Assembly: GCA_023428695.1 (NCBI GenBank)
Contig: JAEYWY010000005.1
Coordinates: forward strand, 62,001-126,000
Direction of reading: 5' to 3'
DNA length: 64,000 nt
Source of the DNA: Bacteroidota bacterium
GTDB lineage: Bacteria; Bacteroidota; Bacteroidia; Cytophagales; Cyclobacteriaceae
The position numbers and the translations under genes were made by a program. Numbering within the stretch: position 1 is the stretch's first letter; each line of letters begins with the position of its first letter. Under the pieces are notes generated by a model that saw only the letters and a list, made by a program, of their open reading frames with translations, was not told where the DNA came from and did no database searches. Below, piece by piece: positions 8,020 through 17,116 of the stretch.

Positions 8020-11000
8020 ATGAAAAGATTTTTACTCACCTTTTGTTGCGCGTGCATGCTATTGAGTCTGCATGCACAGCAGCGGACAGTTACTGGTAGA
8101 GTGACGGACGCTTCGGATGGAACGCCGCTACCGGGCGTCTCCGTGGTCGTAAAAGGAACGGCACGCGGTACGGCGACAGATACCGATGGAAGGTACAGCC
8201 TGGGCGTCACGTCAGCTGACGTTCTGGTGTTTTCATTCATTGGTTATGAAGCCCAGGAAGTCAGTGTAGGTGAACGTACCAACATCGATTTATCAATGAG
8301 TGTTAGTGTACAGTCCCTGCAGGAAGTTGTCGTGATCGGATACGGTGAAAAAAGCCGGGCATTAATGACCGAATCTATCGGGACCGTCAGCGCCTCGGAT
8401 ATCACCAAAGTTCCTGTCGCCAGCCCGGACGCTGCCATACAGGGAAGAGTTTCCGGTGTCCAGGTAACGAATGTTGATGGTACTCCCGGATCGCCGGTCG
8501 CGATTCGTATTCGTGGTGTCGGAACAGTCGGTGACACGCAACCACTCTTTGTAATTGATGGTGTTCCCGTTGGAACCGGTGGCGATTCACGTTCAACGAA
8601 TCCGCTTGCAAGTATCAACCCCGCGGATATCGAGTCGATGTCCGTCCTTAAAGATGCGTCGGCTGCAGCTGTGTATGGAGTTCGCGCAGCTAACGGGGTA
8701 GTGCTCATTACCACCAAACGCGGTAAGACAGGCGTACCACGTGTAACACTTGACACATATTATGGCGTTCAGAATTTTCCCAAGCTGTATGACTGGAATA
8801 ATACGGATGATTATGTAGCCCTTGCAAAAGAAGCTGTCGATGCAAGAAACGCTCAGCTTGGTCTCAACCCTGGTGATGATGGCTATCAGGTGCTGCACCC
8901 TGATTTCCTCCCGGGAAGTCAGTACCTCGATGTAAATACTGATTGGCAGACACCGCTGCTCAATAAAAACGCAGCAATTCAGAACCACAACCTTTCGGTA
9001 TCCGGTGGAAATGAAAATGCGAACTATTTTGTCTCTGCGGGTTACTTCAAGCAGGAAGCAACTGTTCGCAACTGGGATCTGGAACGTTTCAGTTTCCGCG
9101 CCAATGGCGATTATAAAGTCGGCAAGAAGTTTCGGTTTGGTAATACAATAACGCTTTCGCAGCAAAACGTAATGAGGGGAATGAACGGTGGAGGTGACGG
9201 ATTCCTTTTCAACACCGCATCACTGCCACCGTTCTTTGAGATCTTTGACACTGACAATTCCATTCCCAATAACCGGTATGGTTTTAATGGTAATCACTTG
9301 CGTGGTGGTATGAGTATCGCCAACCAGTATGGTATAAATGAAATTGTAAGAAACGCGGATCAGCTCACCCGTATCCTTGGCGGGATACATGCAGAATTCG
9401 ATCTGTTCGACAACCTTACATTCCGTTCCGCTGCCTCTCTGGATATGAGAGTCGGACTCAATACGTCATGGAGACCTGCGTACACTTCTGAGGAAGTTGG
9501 TCTGTCGCGTGAGATCAATGAGTACAACGATTCCCGGATCTTTGCCAATACACAGGTTTATACCAATACGCTCAACTTTCATGATACATTCAATGATCAT
9601 TCTGTGAATGCCCTTGTTGGTATCGAGTATCAGCGTATCAGAAGCAACAACATGGCTCTTGGAGGAACGGATTTCATCAGCGACAATCCGAACTTCTATA
9701 TGTCGGTTCGTAACCAGCGCGGTCAGTACCAGGTCGGTTCCGGTGTCGGTCAGGATGCTTATGTCGGATTCATCGGACGCGTAAGCTATGACTATAAGCA
9801 AAAGTATCTCCTCACTGCGACTGTCAGAAGAGACGGCACTGCTCACTTTGCTCCTGAAAACCGTTGGGGAACGTTCCCTTCATTTTCGGCTGCATGGAGA
9901 ATCTCTGAAGAAGATTTCTTGGCAGCTACAGGATTCATCAGTGATCTTAAACTTCGCGCCAGCTGGGGTCAGCTGGGTAATGCCAACACTGCTCAATACG
10001 GTCACATAAGCCGCGTATCAGCTACACCAGATTACGCTCTTGGTGGTCTGAATCGTCAGGCGCCGACGCAATTACGCTTACCGAACAAAGACCTCGGTTG
10101 GGAAACCGTTGAATCAATGGACGTTGGATTTGACGTTTCACTGTTCAGCAACAAGGTGTCATTCCTTGCAACATACTACAGGAGGAATACCAAAGACTTT
10201 CTTTATGAACTGCCGATTCCGTTCACCGGTGGATTCGCCAACATCTGGGGACCAAATTCAAATGTGAACCTTGCTGTTAACGCGGGTAACGTATTGAATA
10301 GTGGTTTCGAGTTCGAGCTTGGCTATAACAAAACGCTGAGTAATGGACTTCAGTTTGATGTAGCAGCGAATATCACGACGGTCAAGAACGAACTCACCGC
10401 ACTTGCACCCGGATATGAGGAATTCTCTTCCGGTGATTACAGGACTGCTGTCGGATACCCCATCGGTTACTTTTACGGGTACAAGACTGCCGGAATCTAT
10501 CAGACTCCCGCCGAAGCAAATGCTGCACTTCCCGACGAGGTCGCGGGCACAACAGATAATAACAGGCCTCGCCCGGGTGACGTGATCTTCGTCGATAACA
10601 ACGGCCCCGCTAGTGGTGATGCACCCGCAGGTCAGTTGTTTTCCGGTGAACCGGATGGAAGAATCACACCTGCTGACAGGACTTATCTGGGTAAAACAAT
10701 TCCTGATTTCTTCTATGGACTGAGCATCAATGCCAAATGGAAAAACTTTGATCTGTCGATGTTATTCCAGGGCGTGGGCGGCGTTCAGGTGTATAACGCA
10801 TTCAGAAGAAACAACTCGTCACTAAACGGTGGTGGCAGAAATACGCTCACCGACACCCAGGATCGCTGGACCGGTGAAGGTACCAGCAATTCAATGCCCA
10901 GAGCAATAGCAGGAGATCCGCATCAAAACGATCGTTTCTCGGACCGTTGGGTTGAGGACGCCGGATTCTTCCGCTTCCGGAATCTTCAAATCGGATATAC

Positions 11001-11214
11001 TGTTCCGAATACCGTCTTTGGTGACAAGCGAGTGTTCAATAATCTCCGTGTTTACTTCTCTGCATCAAACCTGTTTACCATTACCAGCTACAGCGGTCTT
11101 GACCCTGAAGTGATGACGTACGGTGCAAATGAGGCGCAGACGTCGGCGGCGACAGACGGTGGTAACATGCCGCAACCGAGGACAATAATGGGTGGACTTC
11201 AGCTTTCTTTCTAA
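8020..11214 (+). CDS. susC: SusC/RagA-family TonB-linked outer-membrane transporter
   Basis: From the preferred ATG (MKRFLLTFCCACM) the protein is 1064 residues with a signal peptide. Next comes a carboxypeptidase-D-like domain (VTGRVTDASDGTPLPGV). A TonB plug domain follows (SPDAAIQGRVSGVQV, GDTQPLFVIDGVPV, DASAAAVYGVRAANGV), then a long beta-barrel ending in GGLQLSF with the terminal aromatic residue expected of barrels. SusC proteins import oligosaccharides across the outer membrane with energy from TonB, using SusD as a lid. The further upstream ATG at 7969 lacks a signal sequence and is unlikely. SusD follows 9 bp downstream. Confidence 0.95.
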   Translation: MKRFLLTFCCACMLLSLHAQQRTVTGRVTDASDGTPLPGVSVVVKGTARGTATDTDGRYSLGVTSADVLVFSFIGYEAQEVSVGERTNIDLSMSVSVQSLQEVVVIGYGEKSRALMTESIGTVSASDITKVPVASPDAAIQGRVSGVQVTNVDGTPGSPVAIRIRGVGTVGDTQPLFVIDGVPVGTGGDSRSTNPLASINPADIESMSVLKDASAAAVYGVRAANGVVLITTKRGKTGVPRVTLDTYYGVQNFPKLYDWNNTDDYVALAKEAVDARNAQLGLNPGDDGYQVLHPDFLPGSQYLDVNTDWQTPLLNKNAAIQNHNLSVSGGNENANYFVSAGYFKQEATVRNWDLERFSFRANGDYKVGKKFRFGNTITLSQQNVMRGMNGGGDGFLFNTASLPPFFEIFDTDNSIPNNRYGFNGNHLRGGMSIANQYGINEIVRNADQLTRILGGIHAEFDLFDNLTFRSAASLDMRVGLNTSWRPAYTSEEVGLSREINEYNDSRIFANTQVYTNTLNFHDTFNDHSVNALVGIEYQRIRSNNMALGGTDFISDNPNFYMSVRNQRGQYQVGSGVGQDAYVGFIGRVSYDYKQKYLLTATVRRDGTAHFAPENRWGTFPSFSAAWRISEEDFLAATGFISDLKLRASWGQLGNANTAQYGHISRVSATPDYALGGLNRQAPTQLRLPNKDLGWETVESMDVGFDVSLFSNKVSFLATYYRRNTKDFLYELPIPFTGGFANIWGPNSNVNLAVNAGNVLNSGFEFELGYNKTLSNGLQFDVAANITTVKNELTALAPGYEEFSSGDYRTAVGYPIGYFYGYKTAGIYQTPAEANAALPDEVAGTTDNNRPRPGDVIFVDNNGPASGDAPAGQLFSGEPDGRITPADRTYLGKTIPDFFYGLSINAKWKNFDLSMLFQGVGGVQVYNAFRRNNSSLNGGGRNTLTDTQDRWTGEGTSNSMPRAIAGDPHQNDRFSDRWVEDAGFFRFRNLQIGYTVPNTVFGDKRVFNNLRVYFSASNLFTITSYSGLDPEVMTYGANEAQTSAATDGGNMPQPRTIMGGLQLSF

Positions 11215-11223
11215 TTGACGAAT

Positions 11224-12813
11224 ATGAAAAAGATTAAAATATCAATTCTACTGGTAGTTTCCCTGCTTGCATTCACTGAATGCGACAAGGCGCTTGACCT
11301 CGCACCACTTGGTGAATTGACTGAGGATACGTTTTATCAAAATGAAAGGGACTTTGACGCGGCGACGCTCTCAGCCTACAATACTTTCCTCAATATGTAT
11401 TGGGAAGCATACGCCGGGTGGGGCAAGATGGGACTCATCCTTATGCAGGATGACGACATGCTTCCCGCGAATAATAGCTCCAATCAGGTAGAGGATTTCG
11501 ACTGGACAAATACCAACGGTCATTTTTCATACCTGTGGGGTGAAGCCTATAAAGGTATTCAGCGCGCAAATATTATTCTCGACAGACTCCCTGAAGCGTC
11601 AGGGTTTACCAATGAGGCCAACAAAACGCGTTATGAAGGTGAGGCGAAATTTATCCGTGCATACTGGCATTTTATGCTGGCGCTGAATTGGGAGAATCCT
11701 CCCGTGATTTCCCAGGCGATTAAAAGTTTCGAGGAAACGATGGTAGCGAATTCGCAACCTGGTGAAATCTGGAATCTGATCATCAGCGATCTTAATGATG
11801 CAAAAGCTAACCTTCCGCTGTCGTATGATGAGGCGAACGTTGGCCGGATTACGCGCGGCGCCGCTGCTACGCTACTTGGTAAGGCACACCTTCACAAGGC
11901 GCAACTCACTAACAACGCCGCTGACTACGACCAGGCAATCGCAAATCTTGAGGAAGTTATCGCAAGCAATCAGTATTCACTCGTTGACAACTATGGTGAT
12001 AATTTCCATATCGACCACGAGAACAACAGTGAGTCAATTTTTGAAGTCCAAATTGAAAGCGAGGGCTCGGGTAACAATAACCAGTGGCTCGCAAATGATT
12101 TTGGAACGCCCGAAAATCAGGATGTGGGCAGCGTAATGTCCGGCCGCGTGGCGTTTATGCGCGCGTCGTGTGGTCCTACGGGAGTTTGCGCATTCCGCCC
12201 GGAAGATGCTTCGCTGGGTGAAGCGGTTACGTCTCCCACGTTGATGGCAGCGATCGAACCTGATGATCCGCGTCGTCCGTACATTTTCTACCTCGAAGGT
12301 GACGATTACATCGAAGGCATGACCTATGACGCTGAATGGTCTGTAACCGGGTCTACGCCATCGAAGTATGTTATCGGAACACCCATTATTTTCCCGCCGA
12401 TTTCAGATACGAACAATGACAGAATACTGCGCTACGCTGATGTACTCCTAATGCTCGCCGAAGCAAAATTGCTGAAGAACAACGATGTCGCGGGCGCAGC
12501 AGAACTTATCAATGAGGTCAGGCACCGTGCCGATCCCACAGATGCGATTCTGGTTCCGAGATCGGATGCTGTGTCGGCTGATGAAATGTTTGAATTCCTG
12601 ATGCACGAACGGCGTATAGAGCTTGCGTTCGAAGGCTGGCGCTACTACGATCTTGTTCGTTGGCACAAGGCAGGTCTGATCAATATCCCTACGGATATCG
12701 ACTTCGGTCGCGGCCCCGCCAATACAAACTGGGAGGAACGCCACCTGGTGAAGCCCATTCCATTACGTGAACGGGATTTGAATCCGAATCTTGTAGATCC
12801 GAACTACAACTAG
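11224..12813 (+). CDS. susD: SusD/RagB-family glycan-binding lipoprotein
   Basis: This 529-residue protein has the SusD layout: lipoprotein signal, DLAPLGELTEDTFYQNERDFDAA near the N-terminus (SusD-like N-terminal domain), TPR-like helices, and a RagB C-terminal region (RYADVLLMLAEAKLL, HERRIELAFEGWRYYDLVRW). It would bind the incoming glycan at the cell surface as partner of the adjacent SusC. The residue before the lipidated Cys is Glu (LAFTEC), which is unusual for a lipobox. ATG 11224 is preferred to TTG 11215. A strong terminator follows. Confidence 0.95.
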   Translation: MKKIKISILLVVSLLAFTECDKALDLAPLGELTEDTFYQNERDFDAATLSAYNTFLNMYWEAYAGWGKMGLILMQDDDMLPANNSSNQVEDFDWTNTNGHFSYLWGEAYKGIQRANIILDRLPEASGFTNEANKTRYEGEAKFIRAYWHFMLALNWENPPVISQAIKSFEETMVANSQPGEIWNLIISDLNDAKANLPLSYDEANVGRITRGAAATLLGKAHLHKAQLTNNAADYDQAIANLEEVIASNQYSLVDNYGDNFHIDHENNSESIFEVQIESEGSGNNNQWLANDFGTPENQDVGSVMSGRVAFMRASCGPTGVCAFRPEDASLGEAVTSPTLMAAIEPDDPRRPYIFYLEGDDYIEGMTYDAEWSVTGSTPSKYVIGTPIIFPPISDTNNDRILRYADVLLMLAEAKLLKNNDVAGAAELINEVRHRADPTDAILVPRSDAVSADEMFEFLMHERRIELAFEGWRYYDLVRWHKAGLINIPTDIDFGRGPANTNWEERHLVKPIPLRERDLNPNLVDPNYN

Positions 12814-12834
12814 TACGTCATAGCAAAATGCATT

Positions 12835-12868
12835 AAGGGCTGTCTTTTATAGGCAGCCCTTTTTTGTT
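12835..12868 (+). terminator. Rho-independent terminator after susD
   Basis: AAGGGCTGTC pairs with GGCAGCCCTT around TTTTATA, followed by a T-rich tail. It lies 22 bp after the susD stop and ends the SusC/D transcript. Confidence 0.88.
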
Positions 12869-12993
12869 TTGAGGCGCCTGGACAGAGGCGGTGTGAGAGT
12901 GAAAGTTAAAAGTTAAAAGATGATTGGAAGATGAAAGTAGCAGCAAGGTGTGCCTGATTTGTTATCTGATCGTATAAAACAATGTAAACAGTG

Positions 12994-13163
12994 ATTAGAA
13001 CTGCGCGGAGGGTCGCTTCAGGGAATGAATGGGTGCGAGTGGGAAATGAACGAAGAGGGTCGTCGAGCTTATTGCAAGGAACGAAAGAGCAGCGGATGAT
13101 GACGCTCGTGCCCACGATCTCCATCGCGCACCCGCTACCCCTGAAGCGGAACAGCCGCACGGG
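12994..13163. repeat. Interspersed repeat element, copy A (~170 bp)
   Basis: This copy runs from ATTAGAACTGCGCGGAGGG to GAACAGCCGCACGG and resembles the copy at 13308-13475 over its whole length. Its ends are imperfect inverted repeats (GCGGAGGGTCGCTTCAGGG against CCCTGAAGCGGAACAGCCGC). An inner GGGTGCG/CGCACCC pair could form a second stem. No credible gene lies in it. It looks like a non-autonomous, MITE-like element or a structured RNA repeat; the family is not recognised. Confidence 0.6.
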
Positions 13164-13295
13164 GAGAGAGAGAGTGTGTGTGTGTGAGTGAGAGTGAGAG
13201 TGAGAGTAAGAGTGAGAATGAGAGTAAGAGTGAGAATGAGAGTAAGAGTAAGAGTAAGAGTAAGAGTAAGAGTAAGAAGTATAATGAGCACCAAT
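13164..13295. repeat. GAGAGT/AAGAGT microsatellite
   Basis: About 130 bp of purine-rich hexamer repeats: first GAGAGA and GTGTGT, then units of GAGAGT, AAGAGT and GAGAAT. It starts exactly where repeat copy A ends and finishes just before copy B. A minus-strand open frame through it would encode Leu-Thr repeats and is not credible as a gene. Length variation between strains would be expected. Confidence 0.85.
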
Positions 13296-13307
13296 TGATG
13301 CGACTCT

Positions 13308-13475
13308 ATTAGAACTGTGCGGAGGGTCCCTTCAGGGATAAAAGGGTGCGAGTGGGTAAAAAGCACAGAAGGTTTGCGGAATCATTACCAGGAACGAAGA
13401 AGCGCCAATGACGACGCTACTTCTACCATTTCCTCCGCGCACCCTCACCCCCCCAAAGAGGAACAGCCGCACGGA
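13308..13475. repeat. Interspersed repeat element, copy B (~168 bp)
   Basis: This second copy begins ATTAGAACTGTGCGGAGGG and ends GAACAGCCGCACGG. It shares with copy A the blocks TTCAGGGA, GGGTGCGAGTGGG, CAGGAACGAA (AAGGAACGAA in A) and CGCGCACCC. A short degenerate run (GTGACAGTGTCAGTTTCAGTGTG) follows it, similar in kind to the microsatellite after copy A. The remaining sequence up to 13599 shows nothing else recognisable. Confidence 0.6.
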
Positions 13476-13599
13476 GTGACAGTGTCAGTTTCAGTGTGAG
13501 TGGGAGAAAGCTCGATCCTCAACCCGACGAGTACTGCTATCAAAAAAAATCTTCGCGCGACTCTGCGTTGCCTGCATTCAACCCTCACGTTTCAGATGA

Positions 13600-16500
13600 C
13601 TACATATTAACCATCGACGTGTTCACCGCACGGAAAAACTGCATCGGACCGTTATGGTTTACAATCACCAGCAGGGTACCGGATGCGGTCCGGAGCGAAG
13701 TGATCTTCGTGAGATGTTTGTCGAGTACAAGTTTTGCTGAAATCGGGTTTAACGGTGTTAGTCCTCCCTTTTTATTATTCACCAGGATGTTACCCATGCC
13801 TGCATCGTACCGTCCGAAAAGTGTTTCCTGCGCGAAATTGTTACCGCCCGCGATGACGTCGGTGAATCCATCATCATTCATATCTGCAGCATGAAAGTCA
13901 TTCACCGAAGAAATTTGAACGATTTCCGGCAACTTTTCTATGGCGAATTCTTTCCCGTTCCTGTTCATCAAAACAACTGACGAAAGAATTTGGACGCCAG
14001 ACTCGAATGCGTCTTTGAGTTCATCAGGCGTGAAGCTTTTGTTAAAGGGTGTTGTGGCGTAGCCGGTGAACGTTTCAAAGCGTTTTTTCATGGCGGGGAT
14101 CTGGTCGATCAGCACGAGCCGGTTGTGAACAATAAAACGATCCGCTTCAACCGGGTTATAGTAGGAAATGATCGGATCGACTGATTCATTGTTGTCGAAG
14201 TCCTTGGCCGTGATATACACAGGATGTTCCGGCGTGGGTTTGAAAAACGAATTCTCACCCGAGTTACCGGCAAGAATTTCCGGGAAGCCGTCATTGTTGA
14301 GATCGACTTCTTTGAGGCAGGTCCACCAACCGCACGTGGCGTCCAGGCCAAACGCACTCGATTTTTCAATGAGCTTGTCACCGTCGTTGATGAATACGCG
14401 CAAAGGCATCCATTCTCCGGCCATCATGAGATCCTTTTTGCCGTCGTTGTTTACGTCTGCCCATATCGCCGAAGTAATCATGCCCGGTGAAAGCAACTCC
14501 TTGTTTACAGACTCGGTTACATCGGTAAACACACCACCATTATTTTGTAACAAATAGCTTCGCGGCGGCATTGGGTAACGCGCGTTCATGACCCGCCCTG
14601 CCACGAAAAGGTCCAGATCACCATCTCCATCGAAGTCGGTAGCAGCGACGCTTACGGACGGTGTATTGATTTTGGGAATCCACGCTGATTCACGGAAGTC
14701 GCCGTGTCCATCGTTAATGTATAACTTGTGTGAAGGAAGTTCCGATACACCTGGTGTGGATCCAATAGCAAGGTAGAGATCCTGATCACCGTCGTTGTCG
14801 GCGTCGAAGAAAATGGCTCCACCGTCGTTCCGTGTTGAGTCGGTTGTAAAGGGTTTTGAAACGAAGGATCCATCCTGATTCTGAACATAAAGCGTCGCAG
14901 GAACACCCGGCTCGCCACCGATGAATATATCATCAAGATTATCACCGTTGACATCTGCACTTGCGAAGCATGGACCATTGCGAGAGATATCATGTAGCAA
15001 GGTTCGTGTTTCCTTGATGTCGGAAGGAATGCGTTGAACGTGCGTATAGCGTATGGGGTCGACCTGCGCGAACATCAGAGCTGAATTGACAGGTTCAGGT
15101 TTCGTTTTAGCGCTACCCGCCATTTCCTTGTGAAAGTTTACGATGGAATTTGATGCTACATCATTAATACGGATTCGCCCCCCATCAGGGTACTCAATGA
15201 TGACCGAATCAACTTTTTGAATTGATCCGATACCAAAATGAACTACCGACGTTACTGTCGACTGAAACCCGCGATACGGTGTAAGCTCCTGAAATTGTTT
15301 CAACCCGTTGGCATAAACAAAAACCTTTTGATTAAAACTTGCGGTATCCAGACACTTTAACTGAATGAAATTTGCATCACTCGTCTTTTTGGAAATGGTC
15401 AGATTTTCATACAGTATGACTTCCTGATCGATATTGTTTGTAACAAGATCCATGTCGCCATCATTGTCAAGATCAACATAGACGGCGCCGTTTGAGAACG
15501 TTTCGACATCGGCTTCCCATTCGTGTGTCTTGTCTTCAAAACTGAGTGTCCCTGTGTTCAGGAAGAAATGGTTGGGTAGTTTCACATCATCGAGTTTCTC
15601 AAATTCACGCGTAGTAATATTTTTTCTAGCCTTCGGGGTTCCGAACGGACTTTGGTTCTTCAAACCAAAAAAGACAAAATCGATATTTGTGACGTCTTTC
15701 CGGTACCCGTTCGCGACAAAGATGTCTTTCCATCCGTCGTTGTTGAAATCCAGGAAGAGGGGAGCCCAGCTCCAGTCCGTTTGCGCGATGCCGGCCTGGA
15801 ATGCGATCTCACTAAACAATACCTTATCGTCAATCTGACCGCGATTCAACTGGAGCGTGTTGCGCATGTACTGGGGTTGATACCCTCTGTCAAGAGACAT
15901 GTGAAAGTGATCGTAATTTTGCCCCGGAGTCATCAGCTTTTGTCGTACGTGTCCCTGCGGCAGCATATCAACGACCACAATATCCGCCAAAGCGTCATTG
16001 TTGAAGTCAGCCACGTCGACGCCCATGGCGTTATGCGTCTGATGTTTAAGGAAGTCGCCAATGCGATTCCTGAATGTGCCATCGCCCTGATTGATCCAGA
16101 AGATATCGCTGGAAAGAAAATCATTCGCTACATATACATCGGGCCAGGAGTCGTTATTGATGTCGCAGACACTTACGCCGAGGCCATAGCCTTCAATGAG
16201 AATTCCGGCTTCACGCGATACGTCGGTGAACGTGTCGTCACCGTTGTTGCGGTAGAGTTTGTCTGTACTCTCAGCTTCACCGTTGACGCGTACAGGCCGG
16301 ATGTTGTTACGATTGAACTTCTCAAGCCAGTTGTTCAAAAGATACATGTCGGGATCACCATCCTTGTCGTAATCGAAAAACGCCGCCATCGTGCTGTAGC
16401 TGTCATCATTCAGACCGTAACTTTCAGCCATCTCTTCAAACACAGGTGTACCGTTTTGTATTCCCTGGTTAATGAACAAAAGATTCTCGCGTTGTTTACC

Positions 16501-16905
16501 TTCAATGATTCCGCCAACGGACAGGTAGATATCCAAAAGACCGTCTCTGTTGACGTCGATAACCGTAACGCCGGTGACCCAGCGATCCGTCCGGACTTGC
16601 GCTTCAGCGGTTATTTTTCTGAATTGATTATTGCCTTCATTCAGATACAGCTCACTCGAAACCTGGTTTCCACCGAAAAACAGGTCCTCACGGCCATCGT
16701 TGTTGAAATCGCCGACGCCAATGCCACTGCCGTTGTAGATGTATTCGAAATTGAGCGCGTTGAAGGTGTCGTTTGCGACAATCGTGTTACGGGAGTCAAT
16801 ACCAAGGTTGTTTCCGTTGTGAACCCTGAACAGTGCTGAATCTGAACCCTTTTTGCAGCTCCACAAAGCAGGCAATAGTAACGCGAGTAAAAAAAACCTT
16901 TTCAT
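13600..16905 (-). CDS. FG-GAP/VCBS-repeat lipoprotein with ASPIC/UnbV domain (CRTAC1-like)
   Basis: From MKRFFLLALLLPALWSC, a clear lipoprotein signal, the protein is 1101 residues. It carries many repeats of the type DFNNDGREDLFFGG, DYDKDGDPDMYLLNN and DFDGDGDLDLFVAG, which are calcium-binding FG-GAP/VCBS blades of beta-propellers. In the middle lies an ASPIC/UnbV-like segment (VVHFGIGSIQKVDSVIIEYPDGG written in parts: HFGIGS, VDSVIIEYPDGG). Such proteins are surface or periplasmic and are frequent in Bacteroidota polysaccharide loci, where their role is unclear. The 50-residue upstream extension to 17055 has no signal sequence and was dropped. The gene faces away from the sulfatase gene at 17117. 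Confidence 0.88.
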   Translation of the reverse strand: MKRFFLLALLLPALWSCKKGSDSALFRVHNGNNLGIDSRNTIVANDTFNALNFEYIYNGSGIGVGDFNNDGREDLFFGGNQVSSELYLNEGNNQFRKITAEAQVRTDRWVTGVTVIDVNRDGLLDIYLSVGGIIEGKQRENLLFINQGIQNGTPVFEEMAESYGLNDDSYSTMAAFFDYDKDGDPDMYLLNNWLEKFNRNNIRPVRVNGEAESTDKLYRNNGDDTFTDVSREAGILIEGYGLGVSVCDINNDSWPDVYVANDFLSSDIFWINQGDGTFRNRIGDFLKHQTHNAMGVDVADFNNDALADIVVVDMLPQGHVRQKLMTPGQNYDHFHMSLDRGYQPQYMRNTLQLNRGQIDDKVLFSEIAFQAGIAQTDWSWAPLFLDFNNDGWKDIFVANGYRKDVTNIDFVFFGLKNQSPFGTPKARKNITTREFEKLDDVKLPNHFFLNTGTLSFEDKTHEWEADVETFSNGAVYVDLDNDGDMDLVTNNIDQEVILYENLTISKKTSDANFIQLKCLDTASFNQKVFVYANGLKQFQELTPYRGFQSTVTSVVHFGIGSIQKVDSVIIEYPDGGRIRINDVASNSIVNFHKEMAGSAKTKPEPVNSALMFAQVDPIRYTHVQRIPSDIKETRTLLHDISRNGPCFASADVNGDNLDDIFIGGEPGVPATLYVQNQDGSFVSKPFTTDSTRNDGGAIFFDADNDGDQDLYLAIGSTPGVSELPSHKLYINDGHGDFRESAWIPKINTPSVSVAATDFDGDGDLDLFVAGRVMNARYPMPPRSYLLQNNGGVFTDVTESVNKELLSPGMITSAIWADVNNDGKKDLMMAGEWMPLRVFINDGDKLIEKSSAFGLDATCGWWTCLKEVDLNNDGFPEILAGNSGENSFFKPTPEHPVYITAKDFDNNESVDPIISYYNPVEADRFIVHNRLVLIDQIPAMKKRFETFTGYATTPFNKSFTPDELKDAFESGVQILSSVVLMNRNGKEFAIEKLPEIVQISSVNDFHAADMNDDGFTDVIAGGNNFAQETLFGRYDAGMGNILVNNKKGGLTPLNPISAKLVLDKHLTKITSLRTASGTLLVIVNHNGPMQFFRAVNTSMVNM

Positions 16906-16950
16906 AAAGGGAAAATTTACAAAAAACAAGCGCTGCGGGTGTGGGGTACT

Positions 16951-16980
16951 GTCCTGTTTTCCCGGCCGAGGCAACAGGAC
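16951..16980. promoter_or_regulatory. Inverted repeat in the divergent VCBS/sulfatase promoter region
   Basis: GTCCTGTT at 16951-16958 and AACAGGAC at 16973-16980 are perfect inverted copies 14 bp apart, in the 211-bp space between two divergent genes. The position suits an operator controlling both, but no binding protein can be named. Confidence 0.4.
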
Positions 16981-17007
16981 TTTGCAGGATTGATAATACC
17001 CGCGACA

Positions 17008-17015
17008 TACCTTTT
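17008..17015 (+). promoter_or_regulatory. Possible promoter of the first sulfatase gene
   Basis: TACCTTTT differs by one base from TAnnTTTG, and TTTG at 16981-16984 lies 23 bp upstream as a potential -33 element. The start codon at 17117 would leave a leader of about 95 nt. Confidence 0.3.
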
Positions 17016-17116
17016 TTGTACCGCTGTTTTTTTGTAGAATGGATGATCTGTTCAAGTGGCTACGCGACTTTGCAACGCTGCATAAAACGCCTGAACCAGC
17101 TGTGAAATTAGAAGTA

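Noticed and set aside
12995..13366. Minus-strand open frame with Leu-Thr repeats through the microsatellite
   Set aside because: The product is pure simple repeat and the DNA is a hexamer microsatellite between two repeat copies.
15652..16839. 395-residue plus-strand open frame antisense to the FG-GAP lipoprotein
   Set aside because: It is an antisense shadow created by the repeated Asp/Asn-Gly codons of the calcium-binding repeats; it has no signal, motif or start context.
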